Part shown: positions 28,095 to 37,378 of the stretch, piece by piece
Numbering within the stretch: position 1 is the stretch's first letter
Layout of the letters: each line of letters opens with the position of its first letter
The notes under the pieces: generated by a model
What the model was told of the DNA's origin: nothing
Database searches by the model: none
Seen by the model: the letters and a program-made list of their open reading frames with translations, nothing else
Made by a program: the position numbers and the translations under genes
Assembly: GCA_024643385.1 (NCBI GenBank)
Contig: JAHEMZ010000024.1
Span: forward strand, 1-37,991
Source: Flavobacteriaceae bacterium
Lineage (GTDB): Bacteria > Bacteroidota > Bacteroidia > Flavobacteriales > Flavobacteriaceae
Direction: 5' to 3'
Length of the DNA: 37,991 bases

Positions 28095-29519
28095 TTACTT
28101 CGTTTTCGCAATATTCCGGATCATTCCCGCAAAGATGAAGTAATGGAAGGGAATAACGGAATACCAATACAATCTTCCCCAAAGTCCTTTTGGTCGAAAG
28201 GTGGCGGATTGATAGAGGTAATTATCTTTATCTATTTTAAACTCCAGCCAAGCCTCTCCGGGTAATTTCATTTCAGCAAAAAGTAAGAGTCTTTTTTCTT
28301 CTTTATCGGCATAAAGTACGCGCCAAAAGTCGAGCGCATCGCCCGGGAATATTTTATCCGGATGGGTTCGCCCTCTTCGCAATCCCACACCTCCTAAAAG
28401 CAGATCGATGAATCCTCTTATTTTCCACAACCAACTCCCATAATACCAACCTTTCTCCCCACCAATGGTCCATATATTTTCAATCACCTGATCAGGGTCA
28501 TCAATTTTGATCTTCTTCTCATCTTTCAGGCAACCATAGGTAGGTACTTGGATGTATCCTTTTAAATTACTAAAGCGTCCCGCCACAAGGGCGTCCTTCC
28601 AACTGGAAATCACCAAATTTTGCTCGATCTTGATAAACGCCCTTTGAATTGCCTCCTCATAACTGATAGGGGTAATACCCAAGATAGTGAGTAAGCGATT
28701 ATCTCTGGCAACGACTTCCATTTTCATGCTATCCACTAGGTTCACTGCCAATTTATAAGTAGTCGAAGTAACAAAATACAACCAATAAGAGGAGATGCGT
28801 GGTGACATCATAGGGACCTGAATGATCCAAAGGCGCAGTTTACGAACTCTGGAATAGATCTTTAACATTTGCTCATAAGTAAGAACGTCCGGACCACCTA
28901 TATCGAAGGACTGGTCATAACACTTCTCGTTCAATAAAACACCGGAAAGACATGCGATCACATCTCGAATGGCAATGGGTTGAATACGAGTTTTGAGCCA
29001 CTTCGGAGCGATCATCAAGGGCAATTTTTCACAGAGGTCCCGGATGATTTCAAAAGAAGAACTACCGCTTCCCACCACAATTCCCGCCCTTAACACGGTA
29101 AGGTGGTAATTGCCTTCATAGAGAATATCTTCTACTTTCTTGCGCGACGACAGATGCTTGGAGAGCGTGTCCTCATTTACGATCCCACTCAAATAAATTA
29201 CTTGTTGCACGGAGGTCAACTTCATATATTCGTTGAAGTGAAGGGCCGAAACTGCTTCCAATTCATCAAAATCATTGGTAGAGACGCTCATGGAATGTAT
29301 CAAGTAATACGCAACATCAATATTTTCAGGAATGTTGGAGGTGTTGGGAGCTTTGAGAAAATCCACTTCCACCAGCTCTACCCGTTTTAAAGTTTCAGCA
29401 TCCAATGAGAGGCGGTTCTTGTCTCGAACACAACAAATTACGTCATGCCCATTTTCCAAAAGGGCAGGTAAAAGTCGCATTCCTATATAGCCATTGGCGC
29501 CGGTAAGTAGAATTCTCAA
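28095..29519 (-). CDS. SDR-family NAD(P)-binding protein with C-terminal DUF2867
   Basis: The 474-residue protein starts with a Rossmann motif (MRILLTGANGYIGMRLLPAL, GxxGxxG at residues 7-13). It continues as an atypical short-chain dehydrogenase/NmrA-like domain to about residue 290. The C-terminal third carries DUF2867 features: GGEKGWYYGSWLWKIRGFID, RGRTHPDKIFPGDALDFWRV and FRPKGLWGRLYWYSVIPFHY. The C-terminus is hydrophobic and may touch the membrane. The substrate is unknown. It is convergent with ctlX and divergent from argS. Confidence 0.88.
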   Translation of the reverse strand: MRILLTGANGYIGMRLLPALLENGHDVICCVRDKNRLSLDAETLKRVELVEVDFLKAPNTSNIPENIDVAYYLIHSMSVSTNDFDELEAVSALHFNEYMKLTSVQQVIYLSGIVNEDTLSKHLSSRKKVEDILYEGNYHLTVLRAGIVVGSGSSSFEIIRDLCEKLPLMIAPKWLKTRIQPIAIRDVIACLSGVLLNEKCYDQSFDIGGPDVLTYEQMLKIYSRVRKLRLWIIQVPMMSPRISSYWLYFVTSTTYKLAVNLVDSMKMEVVARDNRLLTILGITPISYEEAIQRAFIKIEQNLVISSWKDALVAGRFSNLKGYIQVPTYGCLKDEKKIKIDDPDQVIENIWTIGGEKGWYYGSWLWKIRGFIDLLLGGVGLRRGRTHPDKIFPGDALDFWRVLYADKEEKRLLLFAEMKLPGEAWLEFKIDKDNYLYQSATFRPKGLWGRLYWYSVIPFHYFIFAGMIRNIAKTK

Positions 29520-29635
29520 AATTGCATCAGTTAAGGATTATAAGTGGGTTTCATCTATAGCTTTATCTACTATAAATATGTTCTGAATTTTATTAAAGAT
29601 ACAAAATGAGGGTAATTCATACATCAAAAATCTCG

Positions 29636-29643
29636 TATCTTTG
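29636..29643 (+). promoter_or_regulatory. Promoter -7 element of argS
   Basis: TATCTTTG matches TAnnTTTG exactly and ends 19 bases before the argS ATG, inside the 143-base gap shared with the divergent SDR gene. No clear TTG partner is visible. Confidence 0.55.
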
Positions 29644-29662
29644 CCCCCCAAAATAAGTTAAA

Positions 29663-31438
29663 ATGATATTGCAGGACATACTCACAAATAAAATCATTAC
29701 CGCCTTACAAGAATTGTACGGTGTAACTTTGGATTCTGTTGAATTTCAAGCGACTCGTCGGGACTTTGAAGGGGATATTACGGTGGTGATCTTTCCCATG
29801 TTGAAAGTGGTGAAGGGTAATCCGGTGCAGATAGGAGAAGCTTTGGGAGCCTATCTCGAGGCAAATGTGGCACAAGTGTCAAAGTTCAATGTCGTGAAAG
29901 GATTTTTAAATATCGTGTTGAGCGATTCTTATTATTTGGATTTTTTTACTGGGATAAATAATGATGCAAACTTTGGTCTAATACCGCAAGGAACGGAGGC
30001 CATGATGGTGGAATATTCATCCCCAAATACCAACAAACCGCTGCATTTGGGTCATATTAGGAATAATCTCTTAGGCTATTCCGTGGCAGAGATTCTAAAG
30101 GCTTCAGGGAAGAAAGTGTATAAAACACAGATCATTAACGACCGGGGTATCCATATTTGTAAGAGCATGTTAGCCTGGCAACGATTTGGAAACGGAGAAA
30201 CTCCTCAATCCACAGGCTTGAAGGGTGATAAATTGGTAGGAAACTATTATGTTAAGTTCGACCAAGAATACAAAAAGGAAATAGAACATTTAAAAGAGGA
30301 AGGTAAAACAGAGGAGGAGTCTAAAGCGCAAGCTCCCATGATGATTGCCGCTCAGGAAATGTTGAGAAAATGGGAGGCAGGTGATGCCGATACCGTCGCT
30401 CTTTGGGAGATGATGAATGGTTGGGTGTATGAAGGTTTTGAAGAGACCTATCATAAGCTTGGAGTTGATTTTGATAGTTATTATTACGAAAGTGATACTT
30501 ACCTCCTAGGGAAGGATAATATAGAAGAAGGTCTTCAAAAGGGAGTTTTCTTTAAGAAGTCGGATGGATCGGTATGGTGCGACCTTACCGCCGATGGATT
30601 GGATGAAAAAATAGTGCTGCGAAGTGATGGTACCGCCGTTTACATGACTCAGGATATAGGAACTGCGATCCAACGGGTAAAGGATCACCCCGACGTGAAT
30701 GGAATGATCTATACGGTGGGAAATGAACAAGACTATCATTTTAAGGTCTTGTTTTTAATTCTGAAAAAATTAGGGTATCGATGGGCGGAGCACTTATATC
30801 ATTTAAGCTATGGGATGGTCGATCTGCCTTCGGGTAAAATGAAAAGTCGCGAAGGAACCGTGGTGGATGCCGATGATCTGATCGATGAAATGACTCAGAC
30901 AGCGAAGACCATTTCTGAAGAGCTTGGGAAAATAGATGACCTTTCTTCTGAAGAAAAGGATGAATTATACCGTATTATTGGTTTAGGGGCGTTGAAATAT
31001 TACATCCTTAAAGTGGATCCCAAAAAGCGCATCCTATTCGACCCGAAAGAGAGTGTCGATTTTCAAGGGAATACAGGGCCGTTTATTCAATATACCTATG
31101 CCAGGATACAATCCATTCTTAGAAAGGCGGGAGCGTTAGCTAAACCTGCAGAAATTGAATCATTGATCCTACACCCAAAGGAGAAGGAGCTATTGAAGCA
31201 GTTACAATTCTTCCCCGAAAAAGTACAAGAGGCAGCTGCTAGTTATAGTCCGGCATTGATCGCAAACTATACCTACGAGCTGGTTAAAGAATTCAATTCA
31301 TTCTATCAAAATGTACCCATCCTGGGAACAGAGGATGAAAAGGAGAAATATTTTCGAGTGGCACTTTCCACCGCTGTAGGCTCGGTGATCAAGACAGCAT
31401 TTGGTCTCTTAGGGATTCAAGTTCCTGAGCGAATGTGA
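29663..31438 (+). CDS. argS: Arginyl-tRNA synthetase
   Basis: ArgS is a class I synthetase that charges tRNA-Arg. The 591 residues begin with the ArgRS-specific N-terminal domain (Add-1 type). The HIGH signature appears as HLGH at residues 128-131 in SPNTNKPLHLGHIRNNLLG. The KMSKS region appears as GKMKSREGTVVDADDL. The anticodon-binding DALR domain follows, with FIQYTYARIQSILRKAG and a C-terminus ending LLGIQVPERM. It lies with two guanidino-hydrolase genes, giving the region an arginine theme. Confidence 0.97.
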   Translation: MILQDILTNKIITALQELYGVTLDSVEFQATRRDFEGDITVVIFPMLKVVKGNPVQIGEALGAYLEANVAQVSKFNVVKGFLNIVLSDSYYLDFFTGINNDANFGLIPQGTEAMMVEYSSPNTNKPLHLGHIRNNLLGYSVAEILKASGKKVYKTQIINDRGIHICKSMLAWQRFGNGETPQSTGLKGDKLVGNYYVKFDQEYKKEIEHLKEEGKTEEESKAQAPMMIAAQEMLRKWEAGDADTVALWEMMNGWVYEGFEETYHKLGVDFDSYYYESDTYLLGKDNIEEGLQKGVFFKKSDGSVWCDLTADGLDEKIVLRSDGTAVYMTQDIGTAIQRVKDHPDVNGMIYTVGNEQDYHFKVLFLILKKLGYRWAEHLYHLSYGMVDLPSGKMKSREGTVVDADDLIDEMTQTAKTISEELGKIDDLSSEEKDELYRIIGLGALKYYILKVDPKKRILFDPKESVDFQGNTGPFIQYTYARIQSILRKAGALAKPAEIESLILHPKEKELLKQLQFFPEKVQEAAASYSPALIANYTYELVKEFNSFYQNVPILGTEDEKEKYFRVALSTAVGSVIKTAFGLLGIQVPERM

Positions 31439-31457
31439 TTTCCTTTGGAAGGAAAAA
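31439..31457. terminator. Weak hairpin between convergent argS and the TonB receptor gene
   Basis: TTTCCTT (31439-31445) can pair with AAGGAAA (31449-31455) in the 21-base convergent gap. There is no good T-run on the + side, so its strength as a terminator is doubtful. Confidence 0.3.
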
Positions 31458-31459
31458 TG

Positions 31460-34015
31460 TTAGAACAATACCTGAAACGAAAAGTTGGGTGTAAAGCCTA
31501 ACGAAGTTTCTTCAATACGGTTGATGTCCGATTGGAAATCCAAATTGTTATCCAACGCATAGCGAATATTGAGTGAGTTCTTTTCATCAGTTAGATTCAG
31601 CAATGCGAGATTAAAAACTGCATCTACGCGCTCCGAGATGTTCCAGACGTATTCCGCGGAAAAATCCAAACGCAGATAATCGGTTAGTCTTTCTGCATTA
31701 GGGGTATCAAAATCAATGACCAAAAATCCATCACCGATAATGGGTGGCGCCTCTTCCTTAGGAATTGTGTAAGGTTTTCCGGTACGCCAGTTAAGTCCTA
31801 ATGCAAATTTGAAATTATTTAATGTATAGACAGAAGCTACGTTCACACTATGTCTAATATCTGCATTGTTTGCAAATTCAGTAGGGATGAAATTTTCAAA
31901 TTGAACATCGTTCTTTCCATAACCGTAGCTTATCCAGGCACTGAAATCACCTAACTTCTTGTTTACAGTTACTTCTAAACCATATACCGTATAACTGCCC
32001 GTTTCTGAAGAAAATTGAAATTGATTTTGAAACCCTTGACTTTTACTGGTAATATTATCAACCTTCTTAAGAAATCCTTCCAAATTAATAAACCAATTGC
32101 TTTTGTTGTACAGCAATCCCAAAGACGCTTGTTTACTTTTCTTAATCGGGACATCGGTTCCATTGGCCAAGACCCATCGTCGTTTCTCTACTCCCAGGAA
32201 ATCACTTTGAAGATCGATTCGTTGGGTAAGACTCTGACTCTTGAATTCTCCTGAGGCCTCCACAGCGAACCCGTTTGAAAGTTCCTGGTAGGCATGTATT
32301 CTGGGTTCAAAGAGCAATTCGCTGAATTTTTCAAAATAATTAACGCGTGCTCCTGCATTCAACCGACTTTTCTTATCCTTCGATCTATAAACGAAATTGC
32401 CATAGAGTATATGTGAACGCAGGACATCTTTCTCGTAATCCCGAAATCGAGGAATATTCACATCTTGTAAATTGGCAATTCCCACTTCAGAAAAGTGATA
32501 ACCTGAAAATAATTGAAACCGCTGGGATAAGGTTGTTCTGGTATCAAGTTTTGCTCCAAGGTCCAACACTTCATTTTCCTGATTTATTTCTTGAAGTGTA
32601 AAGATGTCCCGGTTGAGTGCGTCCAATAGATAGTGAGTTCCCTGAATGGACGCGGTTGAGGTAAAATTAGGAGTCCATTGTCGTTGCCAGGAGAGACCTG
32701 CCGCCTCACTTTTTTGCTCCAATCTGCTGGTTTCCTCACTCCCGGAAAGCCTTTCTGAAAATTCAAAATGATTTTCCATGGCAATAAAGTTGAACCGAAT
32801 CTTATCTTTCTGACTTAGATCCCATAGAATTTTTCCTCCCACATCAAAAAAATAGAAATCCTCCTTAAAGGTAACATCGGTAAAGGACGCAGAATTTTGA
32901 TTATTGGTAATTTCAGTGTCCTGAAACACACGATCTGAAAAGTTGTTGTAGACAGGGGATTTAAAAATCCCGTTGATAGAGGAACGACCCGAAATTTGAA
33001 TACCAATCCTTTCGGAAACAGGCATTTCCAGGAAGGCACTTGCATTAATAAGATTGGAGCCAATACCTCCTCTAAATTTTTCAGCAATTTGATCGTTGGA
33101 GGCCATCGTAATAACTCCGGAGACACTTTCGCCAAAGTTGGCAGGGGTGCCACTTTTATAAATGGTAAGATCTTTGGTTAAATTAGGATTGAAGGCCGAA
33201 ATCAAACCAAAAAAATGACCTAACTGATACATCCTCATGCCTTCCCATTGGATAAGATTCTCATCGTTCGTACCGCCACGGATGTTAATGGTCGATATAG
33301 TTTCATTGATGCTTTCGACACCCGGCAATGACTGCGCCATTTGCAAGACGTCGTTTTCGGTTTGACCCGGGAGCAATCCGAAGTTATTCGTATTTAAACT
33401 GGTAGAACCGTCGACATTCCGGTTGATCCCTTTTACCAAAATACTGCTGATCAAGACTTCATTCAACTTTGAGATGGAAGGGAACATGATGATTTCCGGA
33501 CATTTAAAATTTAATTCTTCGGAAGAAATCCGCAACGACTCAAAACCAACATAGGTAATTTGTATGGTCTCTTTTTTATACTGTTCAGGAATATAGAACC
33601 TTCCTTTAAAATCAGAAAGGGTAGCGTACCCACTTTCCAAGGTAATGATGGAAGCATTTTCCATGGCTGTTCCCAGTGCTCCGTCTATGAGTCGCCCACA
33701 ATACTCAGCTCCCTCTGTAATGATACGGGACACAGAATAGTAACGATCACTGATCTTTTGAACACGAAAGGTCGTGGAATTATTAAGATATTCAATGGTG
33801 TCGTCCAGCGATAAATCCGTTGAAGGAGCCGTTAGAGTATACGCACTTACTTCATCGATCACATAAGAAAATAATATCTCATGAGCCGTTTCTAATTGAA
33901 GAATAACGCTCAGTAACGTAACTTCATTTTCATCTTGTCCCCTTGCCGAAAAAGGAATGGATAAAAGTAAAATTCCAAATAATAATGAAAGTGGTTTAGT
34001 CGCTGTTTTTCGCAT
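31460..34015 (-). CDS. TonB-dependent receptor with N-terminal STN domain
   Basis: This is an outer-membrane active-transport receptor with signalling potential. The 851 residues comprise a signal peptide (1-27), a secretin/TonB short N-terminal (STN) domain (about 30-97), a carboxypeptidase-regulatory-like beta-sandwich (about 105-180, DGALGTAMENASIITLESG), a plug (about 205-310, with SLPGVESINETISTINIRGG and SGTPANFGESVSGVITMASN), and a barrel ending in an aromatic (SFQVLF). An STN domain after a FecR gene fits FecA-type signalling. Its start overlaps the end of fecR by 20 bases, so they are co-expressed. No SusD-like gene follows. The ligand is unknown. Confidence 0.93.
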   Translation of the reverse strand: MRKTATKPLSLLFGILLLSIPFSARGQDENEVTLLSVILQLETAHEILFSYVIDEVSAYTLTAPSTDLSLDDTIEYLNNSTTFRVQKISDRYYSVSRIITEGAEYCGRLIDGALGTAMENASIITLESGYATLSDFKGRFYIPEQYKKETIQITYVGFESLRISSEELNFKCPEIIMFPSISKLNEVLISSILVKGINRNVDGSTSLNTNNFGLLPGQTENDVLQMAQSLPGVESINETISTINIRGGTNDENLIQWEGMRMYQLGHFFGLISAFNPNLTKDLTIYKSGTPANFGESVSGVITMASNDQIAEKFRGGIGSNLINASAFLEMPVSERIGIQISGRSSINGIFKSPVYNNFSDRVFQDTEITNNQNSASFTDVTFKEDFYFFDVGGKILWDLSQKDKIRFNFIAMENHFEFSERLSGSEETSRLEQKSEAAGLSWQRQWTPNFTSTASIQGTHYLLDALNRDIFTLQEINQENEVLDLGAKLDTRTTLSQRFQLFSGYHFSEVGIANLQDVNIPRFRDYEKDVLRSHILYGNFVYRSKDKKSRLNAGARVNYFEKFSELLFEPRIHAYQELSNGFAVEASGEFKSQSLTQRIDLQSDFLGVEKRRWVLANGTDVPIKKSKQASLGLLYNKSNWFINLEGFLKKVDNITSKSQGFQNQFQFSSETGSYTVYGLEVTVNKKLGDFSAWISYGYGKNDVQFENFIPTEFANNADIRHSVNVASVYTLNNFKFALGLNWRTGKPYTIPKEEAPPIIGDGFLVIDFDTPNAERLTDYLRLDFSAEYVWNISERVDAVFNLALLNLTDEKNSLNIRYALDNNLDFQSDINRIEETSLGFTPNFSFQVLF

Positions 34016-34904
34016 ATAGCCTCACTTCATTGTCTGTAATTTTAAAGGTTAATTGTAAGGGCTCACAGATAGAACGCAGGGCGAGGTTCAGATCTTTATG
34101 AGTGAATCTACCGGTGAATTTCTTGTTCGATGCAAAATTATGGAGCACTGTCACCGAATACTGTCGTTGCAATTCCTCTAACACCGTTTCCAGGTTTGCA
34201 TTTTCAAATTTGCTTTCAAAGGCAATCCAGGAAGGCGAGAGGTCGTTGGTGCTCTCAAAAGAGATCAGATTATTCCTATCAATTTTTAAATAGTTACCCG
34301 CCGGAACCGTCATTAAGGTGTCTTTAAAAGCGACGCTCACCAAGCCTTCAAAACATTTCACATAGAATTGTTCCCCTCTTGCATATACATTGAATTGCGT
34401 TCCAAGAACGGAGACGATCCCCTGTGGGGTTTCTACACTAAACTTTTCACCTTTTTGCACTTTGAAATAAGCTTCACCATCCAGCGTAAGGCTTCGTTGG
34501 TTCTTCCAGTCCTTTTCATTATAACTTAAATGTGACTTTGCATTCAGGATCACTTCCGACTGATCAGGCAATACAAATTCTTTTCGTTCCGCAATTTCAG
34601 TATCGAAGGCAGTATCACGACTGGTCACAAACAAATAAGATACAACCACCAAAACGATCACAGCGGCAATTCGCAAGAAATATTTCATCGGATTTATACG
34701 GCGAACCTTCGTATCGATTCGGGTAATTTTCTCCTGGATGGCATTCCTGTTTTCATCCTCTTTGTAAGGGGGTGTTTCAAATCCTTTTGTGGCTTCTGCG
34801 ATCTTAATATAAGCACTGAATTCAGGATCTGCATTGAGTAGTTCCAGTTCTTCTGCCGTTGCAGAAGCATTTAAGTATTTGTGTAATATGTAATTCTTGT
34901 CCAT
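33996..34904 (-). CDS. FecR-family anti-sigma factor
   Basis: FecR proteins span the inner membrane, hold the ECF sigma factor, and respond to the receptor's STN domain. I choose the ATG at 34904 (MDKNYILHKYLNASATAEEL, 302 residues). An ATG 15 bases upstream is possible, but it would leave only 12 bases from the promoter-like motif. A single membrane segment lies at FLRIAAVIVLVVVSYLFV (about residues 76-93). The periplasmic FecR domain follows (LPDQSEVILNAKSHLSY, VLGTQFNVYARGEQFYVKCF). The C-terminal DUF4974 region includes NLETVLEELQRQYSVTVLHN and FTHKDLNLALRSICEPLQLT. Confidence 0.94.
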   Translation of the reverse strand: MDKNYILHKYLNASATAEELELLNADPEFSAYIKIAEATKGFETPPYKEDENRNAIQEKITRIDTKVRRINPMKYFLRIAAVIVLVVVSYLFVTSRDTAFDTEIAERKEFVLPDQSEVILNAKSHLSYNEKDWKNQRSLTLDGEAYFKVQKGEKFSVETPQGIVSVLGTQFNVYARGEQFYVKCFEGLVSVAFKDTLMTVPAGNYLKIDRNNLISFESTNDLSPSWIAFESKFENANLETVLEELQRQYSVTVLHNFASNKKFTGRFTHKDLNLALRSICEPLQLTFKITDNEVRLYAKNSD

Positions 34905-34931
34905 AATATTCATTTCCAATCTCGAAACTAA

Positions 34932-34958
34932 AACAGTTATCGCATAATTTACCCTACC
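34932..34958 (-). promoter_or_regulatory. Candidate ECF sigma promoter of fecR-TonB receptor
   Basis: On the minus strand GGTAGGGT (34958-34951) is followed after 12 bases by AACTGTT (34938-34932). It fills the short gap between the sigma gene and fecR and is 27 bases from the ATG at 34904. A second overlapping TAGGGT lies directly upstream. Confidence 0.6.
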
Positions 34959-34965
34959 CTAAAAT

Positions 34966-35469
34966 TTAGATTCCGTCTATTTCTTGTCGAAGCGAAGCCA
35001 AGGCTTGACTCATTCGCTTTTCTACCGCTTTTACTGAAATCTCTAAAATTTCAGCAATTTCACTATATTTTTTACCTTCAATCCGATTCAATAAGAAAGC
35101 TGTTCGTTGTCCTTCCGTTAAATTGGCGATGGCATCCTGAAGCTTTTTATGAAACTGTTTCTCCTCCAATACATATTCCGGCGATTGTTCATTGATCTTT
35201 TGAGGTTGAAGCTGCGCATGTTTCAGCACGACCTTTTTATGGGCCACTTCATTCAGGAACATATTATTGGCAACGGTATATAAAAAGGATTTGGCTTTCT
35301 CTTCCTGAACCTTGGCACAATTTTGCCAAAGTTTAATAAAGGCCTCCTGAACCAGATCGTTCGCTTGTGCATCATCCCCGCATTTAAAGAAGATAAAATT
35401 ATAGATGGGTTTCCCCCAAGTTTTATATAATTGATTGAAAATCCTTTCCGAACAAACGTCTTCCTGCAT
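34966..35469 (-). CDS. ECF-type RNA polymerase sigma factor
   Basis: The 167-residue protein has only sigma region 2 (YNFIFFKCGDDAQANDLVQE, then AFIKLW, residues 23-48) and region 4 with a helix-turn-helix (EGKKYSEIAEILEISVKAVE, 131-150). This is typical of extracytoplasmic-function sigma factors paired with FecR in Bacteroidota. It is followed by fecR and a receptor gene, so release through a surface signal is expected. Its own upstream region lacks the two-block motif that precedes fecR, so the motif would give feedback on fecR and the receptor but not on sigma itself. The regulon is inferred. Confidence 0.94.
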   Translation of the reverse strand: MQEDVCSERIFNQLYKTWGKPIYNFIFFKCGDDAQANDLVQEAFIKLWQNCAKVQEEKAKSFLYTVANNMFLNEVAHKKVVLKHAQLQPQKINEQSPEYVLEEKQFHKKLQDAIANLTEGQRTAFLLNRIEGKKYSEIAEILEISVKAVEKRMSQALASLRQEIDGI

Positions 35470-35518
35470 ATTGGGCTAAAGTTATTTTGCTAAAATTATA
35501 GAAAAAAAGTTAGTTGAA

Positions 35519-35545
35519 GGTAGGGTTAATTTATTTTTGACTGTT
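35519..35545 (+). promoter_or_regulatory. Candidate ECF sigma promoter of the repeat-lipoprotein genes
   Basis: GGTAGGGT (35519-35526) is followed after 12 bases by GACTGTT (35539-35545), 26 bases before the ATG at 35572. The site lies in the 102-base gap divergent from the sigma gene and aligns without gaps to the sites before fecR and the thioredoxin operon. Confidence 0.6.
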
Positions 35546-35571
35546 TCATTAGCATACAAACACTATAAGTT

Positions 35572-37338
35572 ATGATTTCAAAAATTAACCTACGACTTTT
35601 AGCAGTAATAAGTTTAATGCTTATCTCGGTTTCCTGTCAAAAGGAAGATAAAGAATTAATCGATGATACGAATAATCCGGATACCTTCACTGCGGGATCC
35701 AATCTTACCCAAATTTTATTAAGTGCTTCACAAAATAATGGATCCTTGGATAACATTATTGATGGTAGTGATTGTATTTCTGTGGTATACCCGGTTCAAG
35801 TGGTTGCCAATGGTCAACAAGTTACCCTGCAGTCGATCAATGACTTAAGTCTAGTGGAAGATATCTTTAACCAATTTCCAAATGACACAGATACGTTGGA
35901 GATCATGTTCCCCATCACTGTGGCAACTGAAGATTTTGATCAAATAATCGTTGAAAATCAGACAACCTTGGATGCTCTGGTCTCTGCTTGTGATAATGCT
36001 ATTTCCGACACCTACAGTTGTGTGGATTTTGTGTACCCTATCACTTGCTTCATTTATAACGAAGCAAACGAACAAACCAATACCATCACCTTGAACAATA
36101 GTTATGAGTGGTTTGAGTACCTGATCTACCTGCAGCCGGGGATCTATGTGGCAATCGATTATCCCATGTCGGTAATCGTGAATGGACAAACCATCGTGGT
36201 AAACTCCAATCAGGAACTCAGTGCGGCTATCGCACAAGCAGATTGCAGCAGTGGTGGCACTTCTATTAGCGAATTCGAAACTATTATTACCACCGGAGTA
36301 TGGTATGTTACCTATTACTTTGACGATTTTGATGAAACAGCCGATTTTGCGGAGTATGAATTCAATTTTGATTCGGAAGGTACGGCCAGTGCGACCAATT
36401 CCATAGGAACTACCCCCGGAACCTGGAATTATTATGCAGATAGCACTGTGGAAAAGGTCGACTTATACTTCGGTATGGTGAGTCCTTTGGATGAACTGGA
36501 TGAAGATTGGGTAATCCTTGAAGCTACACAGGATATTATTCGATTACGACATGAGAGTGGCGATGGGAGCCTGGATTATGTAACCTATGAAAGAAATCCT
36601 TATACCGGAGGCGGAGGAGGAAGTGTCAATCCGTTCATAACAGAATTAACAACCGGAACTTGGTTTGTGAATCTGATGGAGGATAGCGGCACGGATGAAA
36701 CCTGCGATTATGTTGCTTATGAATTCTTATTTAATGTCAATGGAACCGTCACCGCAACAAGCGCAACCATCACCAAGAATGGTTTTTGGTCGGCCATTGA
36801 CGACAGTGGTACCATAGATCTAATCTTGAATTTCGATTTGGATGGAACAAATGATCCATTCGAAGATTTGAACGATGATTGGGATGTGCAAAATTATACC
36901 AGCTCGTTGATCCAATTGATGGATATCAGTGGGGGAGGAAGCGGAACCGATTACCTGAATTTTGGTAGAGATCCTTATACCGGTTGTGGCGGTGGTGGAG
37001 GAAGTGACTTGAGCGATATTCTGCTCAACGGCCCTTGGTATGTGGCCAGTTACCTGGACGACGGTAACGATGAAACGTACTATTATTATGCGTACAACCT
37101 AACATTTAATAGTAATGGAACCGTGGTTGCAGAAAATGGGGTCAATACCTTTAACGGCACTTGGAGTCTAGTAGGTACAGGCGCACAGGATTTGGTTCTT
37201 GACTTCGGAACACAAATTCCCTTTGACGAATTTAACGACGATTGGGAGGTGTTGAGCTATAATGAAACTACCATTAATTTAGAAGACGTAAGTGGTGGTG
37301 GTGGCGGAACCGATACGCTTGTATTTCAGAAACTCTAA
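35572..37338 (+). CDS. Modular surface lipoprotein with two plus three internal repeats
   Basis: No named family is recognised with certainty. The 588-residue protein has a lipoprotein signal (lipidated Cys22 in LISVSCQKEDKE). Gln-Lys-Glu-Asp after the Cys resembles the surface-export signal of Bacteroidota lipoproteins. Residues 68-140 and 150-225 look like two related Cys-bounded units, each opening with C-x-x-VYP. Residues 234-341, 355-466 and 480-588 are three clear copies of a lipocalin-like unit with pattern GxWxV...DET...FNxxGT...GTW...DDWxV...SGG-GTDYL. Gly-rich linkers (PYTGGGGGS and PYTGCGGGGGS) separate them. It is very acidic and Thr/Asn-rich. Divergent from the sigma gene, it may be the surface partner or target of that system. 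Confidence 0.82.
   Translation: MISKINLRLLAVISLMLISVSCQKEDKELIDDTNNPDTFTAGSNLTQILLSASQNNGSLDNIIDGSDCISVVYPVQVVANGQQVTLQSINDLSLVEDIFNQFPNDTDTLEIMFPITVATEDFDQIIVENQTTLDALVSACDNAISDTYSCVDFVYPITCFIYNEANEQTNTITLNNSYEWFEYLIYLQPGIYVAIDYPMSVIVNGQTIVVNSNQELSAAIAQADCSSGGTSISEFETIITTGVWYVTYYFDDFDETADFAEYEFNFDSEGTASATNSIGTTPGTWNYYADSTVEKVDLYFGMVSPLDELDEDWVILEATQDIIRLRHESGDGSLDYVTYERNPYTGGGGGSVNPFITELTTGTWFVNLMEDSGTDETCDYVAYEFLFNVNGTVTATSATITKNGFWSAIDDSGTIDLILNFDLDGTNDPFEDLNDDWDVQNYTSSLIQLMDISGGGSGTDYLNFGRDPYTGCGGGGGSDLSDILLNGPWYVASYLDDGNDETYYYYAYNLTFNSNGTVVAENGVNTFNGTWSLVGTGAQDLVLDFGTQIPFDEFNDDWEVLSYNETTINLEDVSGGGGGTDTLVFQKL
36271..37335 (+). repeat. Three tandem protein-coding domain repeats
   Basis: Three copies of a unit of about 110 residues occupy roughly 36271-36594, 36634-36969 and 37009-37335. 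The linkers at about 36596-36624 and 36968-37006 are nearly the same at DNA level (both contain ATCCTTATACCGG followed by Gly codons), pointing to a fairly recent duplication. A fourth copy forms the whole of the next gene. Confidence 0.75.
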
Positions 37339-37378
37339 CTTTAAAAATAAAATTTAATAAATCTAAAAAAACAAAAAA

